In this document: positions 17,872 to 26,393 of the stretch, piece after piece
How positions within the stretch are numbered: the stretch's first letter is position 1
Layout of the letters: each line of letters opens with the position of its first letter
Assembly: GCA_022041995.1 (NCBI GenBank)
Contig: CP074388.1
Location: forward strand, 248,001 to 312,000
Length of the DNA: 64,000 nucleotides
DNA from: Cupriavidus necator
GTDB lineage: Bacteria > Pseudomonadota > Gammaproteobacteria > Burkholderiales > Burkholderiaceae
Reading direction: 5' to 3'
The notes under the pieces: model-generated
What the model was told of the DNA's origin: nothing
Seen by the model: only the letters and a program-made list of their open reading frames with translations
The model's database searches: none
Translations under genes and position numbers: made by a program

Positions 17872-18372
17872 ATGGATGGAATTCTCGGGCGCATCGTCGC
17901 CATCGTTCTCGGGCTGCTGGCACTGGTGGGTATCGCATACGCGGGCTACAACGGTTTCCAGAGCCACAAGGCTGGCGTGGTGGCCACCAACATCGCACAG
18001 CTGATCACAAATGCCCGCACTGGATTTTCGCAGGGGAATAACGGCTACACCAACTTCACCACAGCCAACATCCCGGCGATGATCACCGGCGGAATGTTTC
18101 CGTCGGACATGGTGCGCGGCACGACCCTGGTCGACACGTGGGGGAATGCCGTGACCTTGTCGGCCGCAAACAGCGGCTCGCAGGGCGTGATCCGGTTCGG
18201 CGGCGGCGGTGCGCAGACGGCAAAGCAGTGCGTGAGCACCGCAACTTCGCTGCGCGACTACGTCTCGTTGGCCGTCGGAACTACGACCTTCACGCAGGCG
18301 AACCTGCCAGACCAGGCCACCGCCGGCGCCGCATGCAGTACGACTGCCAGTTTCACCCTGACCTTCCAGTGA
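17872..18372 (+). CDS. pilS: PilS-type major prepilin, copy 2 (tandem duplicate)
   Basis: 166-aa paralogue of the preceding pilin, same length and most residues identical. Differences cluster in the globular half (for example VITFGGGNAQ in copy 1 versus VIRFGGGGAQ here, and GLKDYVTLAV versus SLRDYVSLAV). Both retain the leader MDGILG and the same cysteine spacing. Synonymous divergence is visible along the whole length, so the duplication is not recent. It could supply pilin variation or a minor pilin. Confidence 0.85.
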   Translation: MDGILGRIVAIVLGLLALVGIAYAGYNGFQSHKAGVVATNIAQLITNARTGFSQGNNGYTNFTTANIPAMITGGMFPSDMVRGTTLVDTWGNAVTLSAANSGSQGVIRFGGGGAQTAKQCVSTATSLRDYVSLAVGTTTFTQANLPDQATAGAACSTTASFTLTFQ

Positions 18373-18408
18373 AGTTCCAGGCGGCAACCAAGGGTTGAGG
18401 AGAAGGGC

Positions 18409-18888
18409 ATGGGCTATCTCATCTTGCCGATCGCGACCGTCCTGTTCTGTCTCGGGATTGCTGCCCAAAGCCGGCAACTATCCGAAGCAGCGACTGGGGC
18501 CGGCATGGCTGGCCGCATGGAATCTGTAGCGACGGTGACGGCGCAGCAGGCGCAAGCATACGGATCGGCTTGCGTGTCCACCGCCGGTGCAACGCCGGGG
18601 CTGGTCGGTGCGAGCGTGACGCCAGTGCTGCCATCAGGGATGGTTGCCCCGGCTGGTGCCGGATGCATGGCCGTCGCCAACCCGGGCGGCGGGCGCGACG
18701 TCTACGGATATGTGCGCGTTTCAGCGGGCGCAAGCGGCGCGCTGCTCAGCAGCACAGAGGGCAGTCTCGCGTGGTTCCGGGTCCGCAGTCAGGGCACGGC
18801 CGTCAATCTTGCCACCGGCGTCGCTTACAGCGTGCCGGCAACCATTCCCGTTGGGGCGCTGGTCAATTGGGTCCAGTTGAACACCTGA
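18409..18888 (+). CDS. pilM: PilM-like pilus protein
   Basis: 159-aa protein with an N-terminal membrane anchor (MGYLILPIATVLFCLGIAA) and a Gly/Ala/Ser-rich exported domain with two cysteines (SACVST and AGCMAV). The size and architecture match PilM of thin conjugative pili. It sits between pilS and pilV, preceded by GAGGAGAAGG. Assignment is by architecture and context, so moderately confident. Confidence 0.65.
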   Translation: MGYLILPIATVLFCLGIAAQSRQLSEAATGAGMAGRMESVATVTAQQAQAYGSACVSTAGATPGLVGASVTPVLPSGMVAPAGAGCMAVANPGGGRDVYGYVRVSAGASGALLSSTEGSLAWFRVRSQGTAVNLATGVAYSVPATIPVGALVNWVQLNT

Positions 18889-18895
18889 GAAACGC

Positions 18896-20143
18896 ATGGA
18901 AGCCATCCTCGGATATCTCGTCGCGCTGATGCTATCGATGCTGAGCCTTGCCGGCTTTACGACGTGGGCAAAGGCCGGCGTGACAAACGTGCAGACCGCC
19001 GCCGCGGCGAGCCAGATGCTTGTCTTCGACAAGGCCGCCCTGCAGTTCGTGCAGGACGAATCCGCCACGCTGGTTGCTCAGGCGACTGCAAGCGTCCCTG
19101 TCAACGTTACGCCGGCCATGCTGATCAACGGCGGCTATCTGCCAGCCGGGTTCTCGGCGACCAACGTGTTCGGCCAGACCTGGCTGCTCCAGGTCCTGCA
19201 GCCAACGCCGAACAACCTGCAGGCGCTCGTCACGTCGCAGGGCGGGCGACCGATCACCGACACTCGCCAGCTCGTCCAGATCGCTGCGCAGGCAGGCGCG
19301 CAAGGGGGCTTCGTACCGTACGCCGGGCAGAATGGCGACCCGACCATGGTGGCAAATCGAGCCTACGGGGCATATGGTGCATGGCAGGTGCCGCTGGCCA
19401 ACTATACGAACCCTGGCAGCGGCCGGCTCGCGTCGTTGCTCGCCTTTACCGGCGCGCAGGCCAACAACGGCTATCTATATCGGGTGCAGGTTCCGGGGCA
19501 TCCGGAACTCAATCGGATGCAGACGTCGATCGACATGGGCGGCAACGACGTCAGTAACGCAGCCCGGGTCACGGCGACAACGGCGTTGACCAGTAGCGGC
19601 GATACCTACCTGACGAGTACCGGGGCGCCTGGTACTGCTTGCGGCGTCGAAACGTCGTCGCGTCGAAGCACCACCGGCACTGGACACGTGATCTGCTCCG
19701 GCGGCATCTGGCAGTCGGTAGGGACTGCGGTAGCGAACATTTACGAGGGGCTTTGGTGCGGCAACAACGGTCAGATTGCAACCAGCGCTACTAACGTTGG
19801 CTACGTTTGCAAGGGCAATCGATACATCGCACTGAACAGCGCCCTCGGCAGTATGACTGTCACGCGAAAGATTGAGAACGTGACGGACGGAATGTGGATT
19901 GCCAAAGACAACTGCCCAACTGGTAGTGCTTGGGCGCTATACACGCCGAAGCAGCAAATGATCAATATCAGTGGCAACGTGCTACCGCCAATCCAGGGCG
20001 TCTATTTCTGGCTGAACGACTACGGCACGCATTGGTACGCGCAGGCAAGCGCTGTTTCAACTGCAGCGTGGTACAGCGGTAACGATGTTGGCGCGATTGG
20101 TGGCCAACTCGTCGGAACTGTAACCACTGGCTGTTCATACTGA
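18896..20143 (+). CDS. pilV: PilV-like minor pilin/adhesin
   Basis: 415-aa tip-adhesin-type minor pilin that in IncI systems recognises recipient lipopolysaccharide. The N-terminus MEAILGYLVALMLSML has the same short Gly6-ending leader as the PilS copies. A PilV/shufflon N-terminal-like domain follows with GYLYRVQVPGHPELNRMQTSIDMGGNDVSNAARV, ending in a Cys-containing C-terminal region (about 270-415). No 19-bp sfx-like inverted repeats or Rci-like recombinase were seen nearby, so the C-terminus appears fixed rather than shuffled. Confidence 0.82.
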   Translation: MEAILGYLVALMLSMLSLAGFTTWAKAGVTNVQTAAAASQMLVFDKAALQFVQDESATLVAQATASVPVNVTPAMLINGGYLPAGFSATNVFGQTWLLQVLQPTPNNLQALVTSQGGRPITDTRQLVQIAAQAGAQGGFVPYAGQNGDPTMVANRAYGAYGAWQVPLANYTNPGSGRLASLLAFTGAQANNGYLYRVQVPGHPELNRMQTSIDMGGNDVSNAARVTATTALTSSGDTYLTSTGAPGTACGVETSSRRSTTGTGHVICSGGIWQSVGTAVANIYEGLWCGNNGQIATSATNVGYVCKGNRYIALNSALGSMTVTRKIENVTDGMWIAKDNCPTGSAWALYTPKQQMINISGNVLPPIQGVYFWLNDYGTHWYAQASAVSTAAWYSGNDVGAIGGQLVGTVTTGCSY

Positions 20144-20155
20144 GGGGAATCGTTC

Positions 20156-20679
20156 ATGGGAAAAATGAGGATCACGGAAAACGCAGTGCTAGCATTAAGC
20201 ATTCTTTTGCTGCAGGAGGCACACGCCGAGGTGATTAGCTTTCCGGCGCCGCCGATGACCGTGGCCAATTGTGCGACCGATTACTATTGGGCGAATCGGG
20301 AGGGCTCCAACTTAGCCTACTGCAGACAAAACTTGCCACCGCCACCCCCACCCCCGCCCCGCCGCCTCCAACATTAGTGTGTCGCTACGAGTTTTGGAAA
20401 TTCATGATCGCGATTGGGCCGGGTGGTAACTGCAGTGCGGATGGTGGATGCGACGGATATGGATACGCCGTTTATGATGGCGTCCCGAACAACCCCACTG
20501 TTGCACGCACTTGGACTTCCTGGGATACCGGACCCATCGTACATGATCCACAAGCGATGTGGCCGCTTATCCAGGCTGATATGCAGTCACGCGGCTATTA
20601 CCTTGGTGCCTGGAAGACTTCAACACCTGGCAATGGGAATTATCCCGACTCCAGCTACCACGAGGTTTGCAAGTATTGA
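20156..20679 (+). pseudogene. Exported proline-linker protein at end of pil operon, apparent frameshift
   Basis: Two overlapping frames form one protein. Frame one (20156-20377) has a signal peptide ending in AHA|EVIS and a short domain with two cysteines (VANCATDYYW, YCRQN). It runs into a polyproline tract and hits a stop. The second frame (to 20679) continues the polyproline tract into a C-terminal domain (CRYEFWKF to EVCKY). Adding one C within the C-rich run at about 20345-20360 gives a continuous product of about 174 aa. It follows pilV and precedes the operon terminator. Probably a pilus-associated secreted factor; function unknown. Confidence 0.6.
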
Positions 20680-20699
20680 GATCCCAGGGCTGGAGAGAC

Positions 20700-20730
20700 A
20701 AAGAACCCCGTCGTTGCGGGGTTCTTTGTT
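20700..20730 (+). terminator. Rho-independent terminator of the pil operon
   Basis: Perfect 11-bp stem AAAGAACCCCG/CGGGGTTCTTT with a TCGTTG loop, followed by GTTTCT. It lies 20 nt after the last pil-operon stop and immediately before the CTAG target of the IS5-family element. Confidence 0.88.
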
Positions 20731-20735
20731 TCTAG

Positions 20736-21973
20736 GGAAAGGCTGATTTAATCGACGAGAGTGTCGACGTTGAGCAGCTGTGAAGCGTTGATAGACTAAG
20801 GACGACCAGCGAGCTACGCCGATGCAACAAATCAGTTTTGCTAGTGCCGAGTATCTGGGAAAGAAGCGCGTTACGCGGCGCGAGAAATTTCTGGGTGAGA
20901 TGGAGCAGGTGGTGCCCTGGGCTCGATTGCTGGAGGCACTGGAGCCGTACTACCCCAAGGGCAAACGAGGGCGCCCGCCCATTGGCCTGGAACGCATGCT
21001 GCGGCTGTACTTTGTGCAGCAGTGGTATGGCTTGTCCGACGAGGCCCTTGAAGATGCCGTCAGCGACAGCGCGGCCATCCGCAATTTTGTCGGTGTTGAC
21101 TTGGGACATGAGGAAGCGCCGGACGCCACCACGGTGCTCAAGTTTCGCCGCCTGCTCGAGAAGCACAAGCTTACCGCCGTGCTGTTTGAGCAGATCAACG
21201 CCCACCTGCGCGAGCGAGGCCTGATGATGCGCGAGGGCACGATGGTGGACGCCACCATCATCAATGCGCCGACTTCGACAAAGAACCGAGACAAGGCGCG
21301 TGACCCTGAAATGCATCAAACGAAGAAGCGCAATCAGTGGTACCACGGCATGAAGGCGCATGTGGGTGCCGATGCTGAATCGGGCTTGGTGCACAGCACT
21401 CACTACACCGCGGCCAACGAGTCTGACGTGGCGCACACCCATGAGGTGCTGCACGGGCAAGAGGATGACGTCATTCTTGATGCGGGCTACACCGGCGTGC
21501 ACAGGCGCGACGAGATCTTGAAGGCGCAAGCAGAGGGCGCCATCAAGGCGGATGTTCGGTGGTCGGTGGCTATGAAGCGCTCCAGGCTCAAGGGCATGAC
21601 CGAAGGGCCGCTGAAGCAATTGACGCAGGCCTTGGAGAAGGTCAAGGCGCAAATTCGTGCCCGGGTTGAACATCCGTTTCATGTGGTGAAGAATCTGTTC
21701 AAGCACAAGAAGGCTCGCTACAGGGGATTGGCCAAAAACGGTGCGCAGTGCGACACCTTGTTTGCGCTGGCCAATCTGGTGATTGCAAAGAAAGCGTTGC
21801 TGCAATCAATGGACAATTCCGTCTGCAAGGCGGCATAAGGCGTGAAACCCGGGGCAAAAGCCCCAAAAAATGAAAATTTCCAACTGGCAAGCCGTCAAAT
21901 CTGCTGTTGGTTGACAAAAAAAATCGGCATCACACTGGCAACGCTGCGCGCTGACGCTTTGTTCAGCGATTCC
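20736..21973 (+). mobile_element. IS5-family element (1238 bp) with CTAG duplication
   Basis: Ends are related inverted repeats: left GGAAAGGCTGATTTAATC, right (reverse complement) GGAATCGCTGAACAAAGC. A 4-bp target duplication CTAG lies at 20732-20735 and 21974-21977, consistent with IS5-group preference for YTAR. It contains one intact DDE transposase. Confidence 0.85.
20822..21838 (+). CDS. IS5-family transposase
   Basis: 338-aa DDE transposase. It has an N-terminal DUF772-type domain (PPIGLERMLRLYFVQQWYGLSDEALEDAVSDS), a catalytic Asp in TMVDATIINAP, a second Asp in VILDAGYTGV and a Glu in ARVEHPFHVVKNLF. These are the IS5-group DDE positions. The frame is intact and full length for the group, so the element may be active. 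Confidence 0.93.
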   Translation: MQQISFASAEYLGKKRVTRREKFLGEMEQVVPWARLLEALEPYYPKGKRGRPPIGLERMLRLYFVQQWYGLSDEALEDAVSDSAAIRNFVGVDLGHEEAPDATTVLKFRRLLEKHKLTAVLFEQINAHLRERGLMMREGTMVDATIINAPTSTKNRDKARDPEMHQTKKRNQWYHGMKAHVGADAESGLVHSTHYTAANESDVAHTHEVLHGQEDDVILDAGYTGVHRRDEILKAQAEGAIKADVRWSVAMKRSRLKGMTEGPLKQLTQALEKVKAQIRARVEHPFHVVKNLFKHKKARYRGLAKNGAQCDTLFALANLVIAKKALLQSMDNSVCKAA

Positions 21974-21977
21974 CTAG

Positions 21978-23448
21978 TCTTACTGTGTCATAAATGTGCC
22001 ATACTATAAACTTCTTGGCACAGTTCATGAAGAGCGATGAGCGCGAGCGAGCGATTTGAGCAATACATGGAACATTTAGCGGCGGGACTGGGGCATGCGG
22101 ACCGCCATGCTGGGCTCAAGGGCTACTGCACAGGTCTGATGCTGCCGCTATCGCGTAAGAGTGTGGAGCCGATGGCAGCTGGAGTCGATCCGCTGCACGC
22201 TAGCGCCCGGCACCAGGCACTGCACCACTTTGTCGCCAAGGCCGACTGGTCCGATGAGGAGATGCTGCGCCGGGTCAGTCAGTGGGTAGTGCCCAAGATG
22301 GATCTCTCGACCGGTGGCTTCTGGATCATTGACGACACAGGCTTCCCAAAGAAGGGCAAACATTCGGTTGGGGTCGCGCGTCAGTATTGTGGGGTGCTGG
22401 GTAAGCAGGACAACTGCCAAGTTGCGGTCAGTGTGTCTCTGGCCTGTGAGCAGGCGAGTGTGCCTGTAGCCTACCAGCTCTATCTACCGCGGGAATGGGC
22501 GGAAGATACTGAGCGGCGTGAGAAGGCTGGAATTCCCGACGAGGTGAGGTTCACAACGAAGACCGAGATTGCTCTGCAACAGCTCGAATCGCTGTTGGCC
22601 GCCGGCGCGCCAAAGTATTGCGTGTTGGCGGATGCCGGCTACGGGGTGGACAACGCATTTCGCCAGCGTCTGAGTGATCTGGGCATGCGGTATGTGGTGG
22701 GTATCACGTCGGCGGTCGTGGTCTGGCCACCGGGGGTGGAGCCGTTGCCGCCGAAGCCATATAGCGGCATCGGCCGCCCGCCGGTGATGCCGCGGCGCAC
22801 TCGCAATCGACAGCCGATAAGCGTCAAGGAACTGGCGCATTCCCTGCCGCCTACCGCATTCCAGACGATTAGCTGGCGCGAAGGCTCAAACGAAACGCTC
22901 AGTGGGCGCTTTGCCGCCGTACGTGTGCGTCACGCAGGCGGTAATAGTGGCAAGGCGCGTCTGCGCCCCGAGCAGTGGCTGCTAATCGAGTGGCCCACTG
23001 GGGACACTGACCCATTGAAGTACTTCCTATCCACCCTCCCGGCCGATATTGCGCTGGATGAATTGGTCGCCCAGGCGCACATGCGTTGGCGCATCGAGCG
23101 CGACTACCAGGACTTGAAGCAGGAGTTGGGTCTCGGCCATTACGAAGGCCGAGGGTGGCGGGGCTTTCACCACCATGCCGCGCTGAGCATAGCCGCCTAT
23201 GGATTCCTGGTCTCTGAACGTATTACCACCGGCGATTTAGTCGGCGCAAAAAAAAACTTCATTGCACGCCAAACGCCTGCGCTTTCCGCAGATTACATCC
23301 CGCGGGGCAGCCCAGCGCGCCCAGCGACACGTGGCTGATTCAATCACCACGATCCGCCACCAACTCAGCATTCTCTTGATTGGTAGACTCGCCATGTGTC
23401 CGTGCTGTCGGAGGCCAAACAAACGACTTCTCTTGTGACACAGTAAGA
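21978..23448 (+). mobile_element. IS701-family element (1471 bp) sharing the CTAG target
   Basis: Terminal inverted repeats begin TCTTACTGTGTCA at both ends (21978 and, inverted, 23448). Direct repeats CTAG flank it at 21974-21977 and 23449-23452, the 4-bp duplication expected for IS701. The left CTAG is also the right duplication of the neighbouring IS5 element, so the two are stacked on one original site. Confidence 0.88.
22037..23338 (+). CDS. IS701-family transposase
   Basis: 433-aa transposase with IS701 hallmarks: GGFWIIDDTGFPKKGKHSVGV (first catalytic Asp), CVLADAGYGVDNAFR (second Asp) and MRWRIERDYQDLKQELGLGHYEGR (Glu region). The length is normal for the family and the frame is intact. 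The C-terminal residues after ERITTGD look less conserved, partly from the poly-A run at about 23248-23254. Confidence 0.92.
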   Translation: MSASERFEQYMEHLAAGLGHADRHAGLKGYCTGLMLPLSRKSVEPMAAGVDPLHASARHQALHHFVAKADWSDEEMLRRVSQWVVPKMDLSTGGFWIIDDTGFPKKGKHSVGVARQYCGVLGKQDNCQVAVSVSLACEQASVPVAYQLYLPREWAEDTERREKAGIPDEVRFTTKTEIALQQLESLLAAGAPKYCVLADAGYGVDNAFRQRLSDLGMRYVVGITSAVVVWPPGVEPLPPKPYSGIGRPPVMPRRTRNRQPISVKELAHSLPPTAFQTISWREGSNETLSGRFAAVRVRHAGGNSGKARLRPEQWLLIEWPTGDTDPLKYFLSTLPADIALDELVAQAHMRWRIERDYQDLKQELGLGHYEGRGWRGFHHHAALSIAAYGFLVSERITTGDLVGAKKNFIARQTPALSADYIPRGSPARPATRG

Positions 23449-23468
23449 CTAGAGGGGTAAAATGTTGC

Positions 23469-24490
23469 TCAGAACGCTGTAAAGCTCCAGGACTTGCTGA
23501 TAGCAACGCCATTGCGAGCGCCGGCAATCGTGGCGGTGTAAGTGCCCGCCGAAAGAGGTTGTGTCGGGAGCAGGAATACGACGCCAGCGTAGAGATTAGC
23601 GTCTTCGATGGCGCTTGCCATGGACCCCGCCTTGGCTTTGGACGAAACCAGCACACGAGCCGGGACTGTTGCGCCACCCTGTCCCACCAGCGCAAAACTG
23701 GACACGGTTAGGATGTCGTTGCTGTCAGGGGCAGGGACGCGGAACATGATTGGATGGCCGGCCAAAGTCAGATCTGGCGCGGGGTTGGGCGACTCGGAAG
23801 CCGGGGTAAAAGTGCCAACCACTGAATCATTGTCAGCAGGGTAGTACGCGACGGCATTAGTCGCCATCTGCTGTCCCCCCATTGCGCGAGACCATAGCCG
23901 CCGCCCTTAGCTCCAGTGACGATGCCGAAATTGATAACGCAGTAGTTGTCACGCACGGAGATGCCGACTGTCTCCTGATTGCTGGTGATCCCTTGCAGAT
24001 GATAGACAGTGCGCTTCATACCGTTGGCGCAGTCCTTACCATCAATCCCGCCGGCACCAGAGGCCACTTGACCGATCCATTGGTCCTTCGTGCCACCAGC
24101 TGCGACGACTTGGTCATACGGAGTCACGCCTGTGAAACCTGGTTTGTCAGCGGCCTCCAGATGGGTAAGCTGGCCATTCAACTTCATGTAGTTGAGGTGC
24201 TTATCGGCAGCAATGTCGAGAACGGCGTCCTGCTTGAGGGCGCCAACGCCCAATTTTAGGCGGACGGCGTTCAATGCATCATACGCTGCAAGCCGCTGAT
24301 CCTCGCTGGGATAGGTGGCTGCCGGGGCGGAGGTTGCCGGCGGCACCGAGGTCGGGTCCTGCGGCGCTGTCGGGGTAGTAGGAGGCGTGGTTGGGTTCTT
24401 GGAGCCACCATCGTCACCGCCACCACCGCATGCGGCTAGCGCCAGCAGCGTGGCAACAGAAACAACCGAGAGTGCGAGCTTCGTCTTCAT
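23469..24490 (-). pseudogene. CAP/SCP-domain lipoprotein, apparent frameshift
   Basis: Start at 24490 with AAAGGGAGAA upstream. The signal peptide ends in a lipobox (LALAAC), followed by a Gly/Asp/Thr/Pro linker and a CAP (SCP/PR1-like) domain: ALNAVRLKLGVGAL, DAVLDIAADKHLNYMKLN, and QETVGISVRDNYCVINFGIVTG. The first frame breaks at the G6 run (plus-strand C6, 23875-23880). With seven Gs it continues into the 23469-23882 frame, a beta-rich C-terminal domain ending SWSFTAF. Envelope-anchored protein of unknown role. Its 3' end lies 16 nt from the IS701 target repeat. Confidence 0.75.
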
Positions 24491-25103
24491 AATTCTCCCT
24501 TTCCTGTGATTGGACTTGAGCGATCCGGCTGGATTGCTTATTTCCATCATATCGACCAAATGCCGAAGTCAAATCGCCTACGCCGTAGAAGATTCGGCAA
24601 TGACGGGGTGTCTGGTTCGAAGAAATTGTTGGTCATGCCGGTTTAGCAGAACTGCATAGCCGGAGGGGGGGCAGTGTAAATGAACCGGAACCGGTCAGAC
24701 AACGGCAATAAGAGAGGACTTCTTTACCCCCAATGAGAGGGGGGGCGGGAAGGTCCTGCCGTCAGGTGCGATAGAGACTCAGGTGCGCAGGGGGCGGGAC
24801 GGATGCTCCTCCCGTGTGGGGGAAGGGTATCTGGCGGGTTTGCAAACGCCTCAAGCCGGCTGGCGGGCAGAGAGGGTGAGGGAGTCCGTCACACGCTTCA
24901 CCCGGTAGGAACAATGTCGCGCTTTCTGGTCAAGCTTTCGATGCTTGCTCGCTCGGCCGTGTCGTTAGGCTGGTCGGCGGGCTTGACGTATTCCAAAAAT
25001 TGCTTATGGCGTGGCGGTGCGACGTCGGGCGGCGCAAGCCACGTCAACGAAGTGCAGATAAATCCAATGCTCAACTTTGGGCTTTTCTATGGAACAGTAG
25101 TTG
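24491..25103. other. Intergenic stretch without recognised gene
   Basis: About 610 bp between divergent genes. A direct repeat of AACCGG (GAACCGGAACCGGTC, 24682-24696) is the only notable motif; it shares its half-site with the palindrome upstream of virB8. The long plus-strand open frame here lacks protein-like composition and is treated as spurious. Confidence 0.4.
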
Positions 25104-25562
25104 ATGCGCAGACCTTACCTGTTTCGCTGGCTGTATGCCTGCTTCCTGTTCCCTCTATCTGGCGGGGCCACCGCAGATTGCTTTCACGACGCGGCGAGCT
25201 TTCATCGCGTCAATCCCCTGATCCTCAGGGCTATTGCGATAGTGGAGAGCGGCGGTCGCCCGGACGCGACAAACAGGAATCGCAACGGCTCGGTGGACTA
25301 CGGGATGATGCAGATCAACTCAATCCATCTGCCGGAGCTCGCGCGCTACGGGGTCGGAGTGAGCGATCTCTACGATGGGTGCAAAAGCGTATTTACTGGC
25401 GCGTTGATTCTCCGACGCTCAATCGACAAGTATGGAAACACATGGGCTGCAGTCGGAAGCTACAACTCGGCCACACCGTACTTCCGTGATCGGTATGCGG
25501 CCAAGGTAAAGTCCGTTGTGAACTACTTACTCACGCACGGATACGCGGTCGAGGCGCAGTAG
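25104..25562 (+). CDS. Second VirB1/PilT-like lytic transglycosylase
   Basis: 152-aa exported SLT-family muramidase. The signal peptide ends near GGATA|DCFHDAA. Catalytic Glu lies in AIVESGGRPDAT, followed by GMMQINSIHLPEL and AAVGSYNSATP. It is clearly related to the enzyme encoded at 9797-10267 but diverged. GGAACAG precedes the ATG. It sits outside the main transfer operons on the opposite strand to its neighbours; it may act in pilus or channel assembly. Confidence 0.88.
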   Translation: MRRPYLFRWLYACFLFPLSGGATADCFHDAASFHRVNPLILRAIAIVESGGRPDATNRNRNGSVDYGMMQINSIHLPELARYGVGVSDLYDGCKSVFTGALILRRSIDKYGNTWAAVGSYNSATPYFRDRYAAKVKSVVNYLLTHGYAVEAQ

Positions 25563-25605
25563 ACCCCTAAACCGCGCCATTGAGTCGCATTGGCCTCGCT
25601 GGTCG

Positions 25606-25987
25606 TCAAAAAACTCGATCTTCACTTTCGCGAACCTTGCTCACGACATAGGGAACGCAGGTCCAGCAGACCTTCATGGACCAGGTGACCGTGATCGTTT
25701 CGAGCGTCTTCAAGGCCATGCAAATAAGTTCTGCGAAGGTCGCCGAGCCCGGCAGCATGTCGATCAGAGTGTCGCGAGCCAGGTTGGTCAGCCATAGCGC
25801 GCCAGCATAGGCCGAGATGGTCGCGACGACGAGCAGTAAGAGCGCTACCAAAACGCCGGCATTGGCGACCCTTACTTCCGCCTGGGAGCACTCGCCGTTG
25901 GCCTGAAAGGGCGGCCTTGGCTTGTCGCTGGGCGCTGATGATGTCCTTGTAGCTGGGATACTTGCCGGGGTTTTCGTTCTTACTCAT
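25606..25987 (-). pseudogene. Small membrane protein, apparent frameshift
   Basis: The start at 25987 has a good AAGGAGC site and encodes MSKNENPGKYPSYKDIISAQRQ. That frame then loses protein character. The second frame supplies AEVRVANAGVLVALLLLVVATISAYAG, a clear transmembrane helix, and continues to 25606. Joining them needs one base fewer (or two more) near 25905-25915. The repaired product is about 126 aa with one strong and one weak membrane segment. Function unknown. Confidence 0.5.
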
Positions 25988-26087
25988 TGCTTGCTCCTTG
26001 TGGATCGAAGGGCTTGTTGCTCCCGTTGATGCAAGGATATAGCCGTGGGTAGCAAACGCAAACTAGCTCGTTGGAGCAACCTTGGCG

Positions 26088-26393
26088 TCAGCCTCGAGGC
26101 CGACCGCGTCGAGAAGGCTTCCCGGAAAAGGAGCGGTTCCCCTTGTCCTTGGCTCTGAGATTTCTATGAAGAACGAGCCCGAGGCAGAAGATCGCGACGA
26201 CGTTCATCCACGGGCCGACGACGGTCGCCTTGATGGACGTCTTGTTGAGAGCCAAGACGGTAAGAACCGTCGCCGTGGCTACTCCGTCAATCTTCCATCG
26301 CCAGTTAGGGACCAGCTGTGCGATCGCCGTGACGAAGGTTGCGGCCGCAAGGCGGATCTTGTCGCAGAGCTTAAAGGAGGTGGAGCGCTTCAT
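26088..26393 (-). CDS. Small membrane protein of unknown function
   Basis: 101-aa protein with two hydrophobic segments (IRLAAATFVTAIAQLV and WMNVVAIFCLGLVLH) and a basic C-terminus (KPSRRGRPRG). Its start overlaps the 3' end of the upstream gene (26371-27072) by 23 nt, so the two are translationally linked. No family recognised. Confidence 0.55.
   Translation of the reverse strand: MKRSTSFKLCDKIRLAAATFVTAIAQLVPNWRWKIDGVATATVLTVLALNKTSIKATVVGPWMNVVAIFCLGLVLHRNLRAKDKGNRSFSGKPSRRGRPRG

Noticed and set aside
18896..20143. Shufflon at pilV
   Set aside because: No repeated 19-bp sfx-like sites, no inverted partial pilV ends and no Rci-type recombinase nearby; the only recombinase is 13 kb away.
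24803..25489. Long plus-strand open frame overlapping the second transglycosylase gene
   Set aside because: Overlaps a clear SLT-family gene in another frame, lacks domains and has non-protein-like Arg/Ser/Gly composition.
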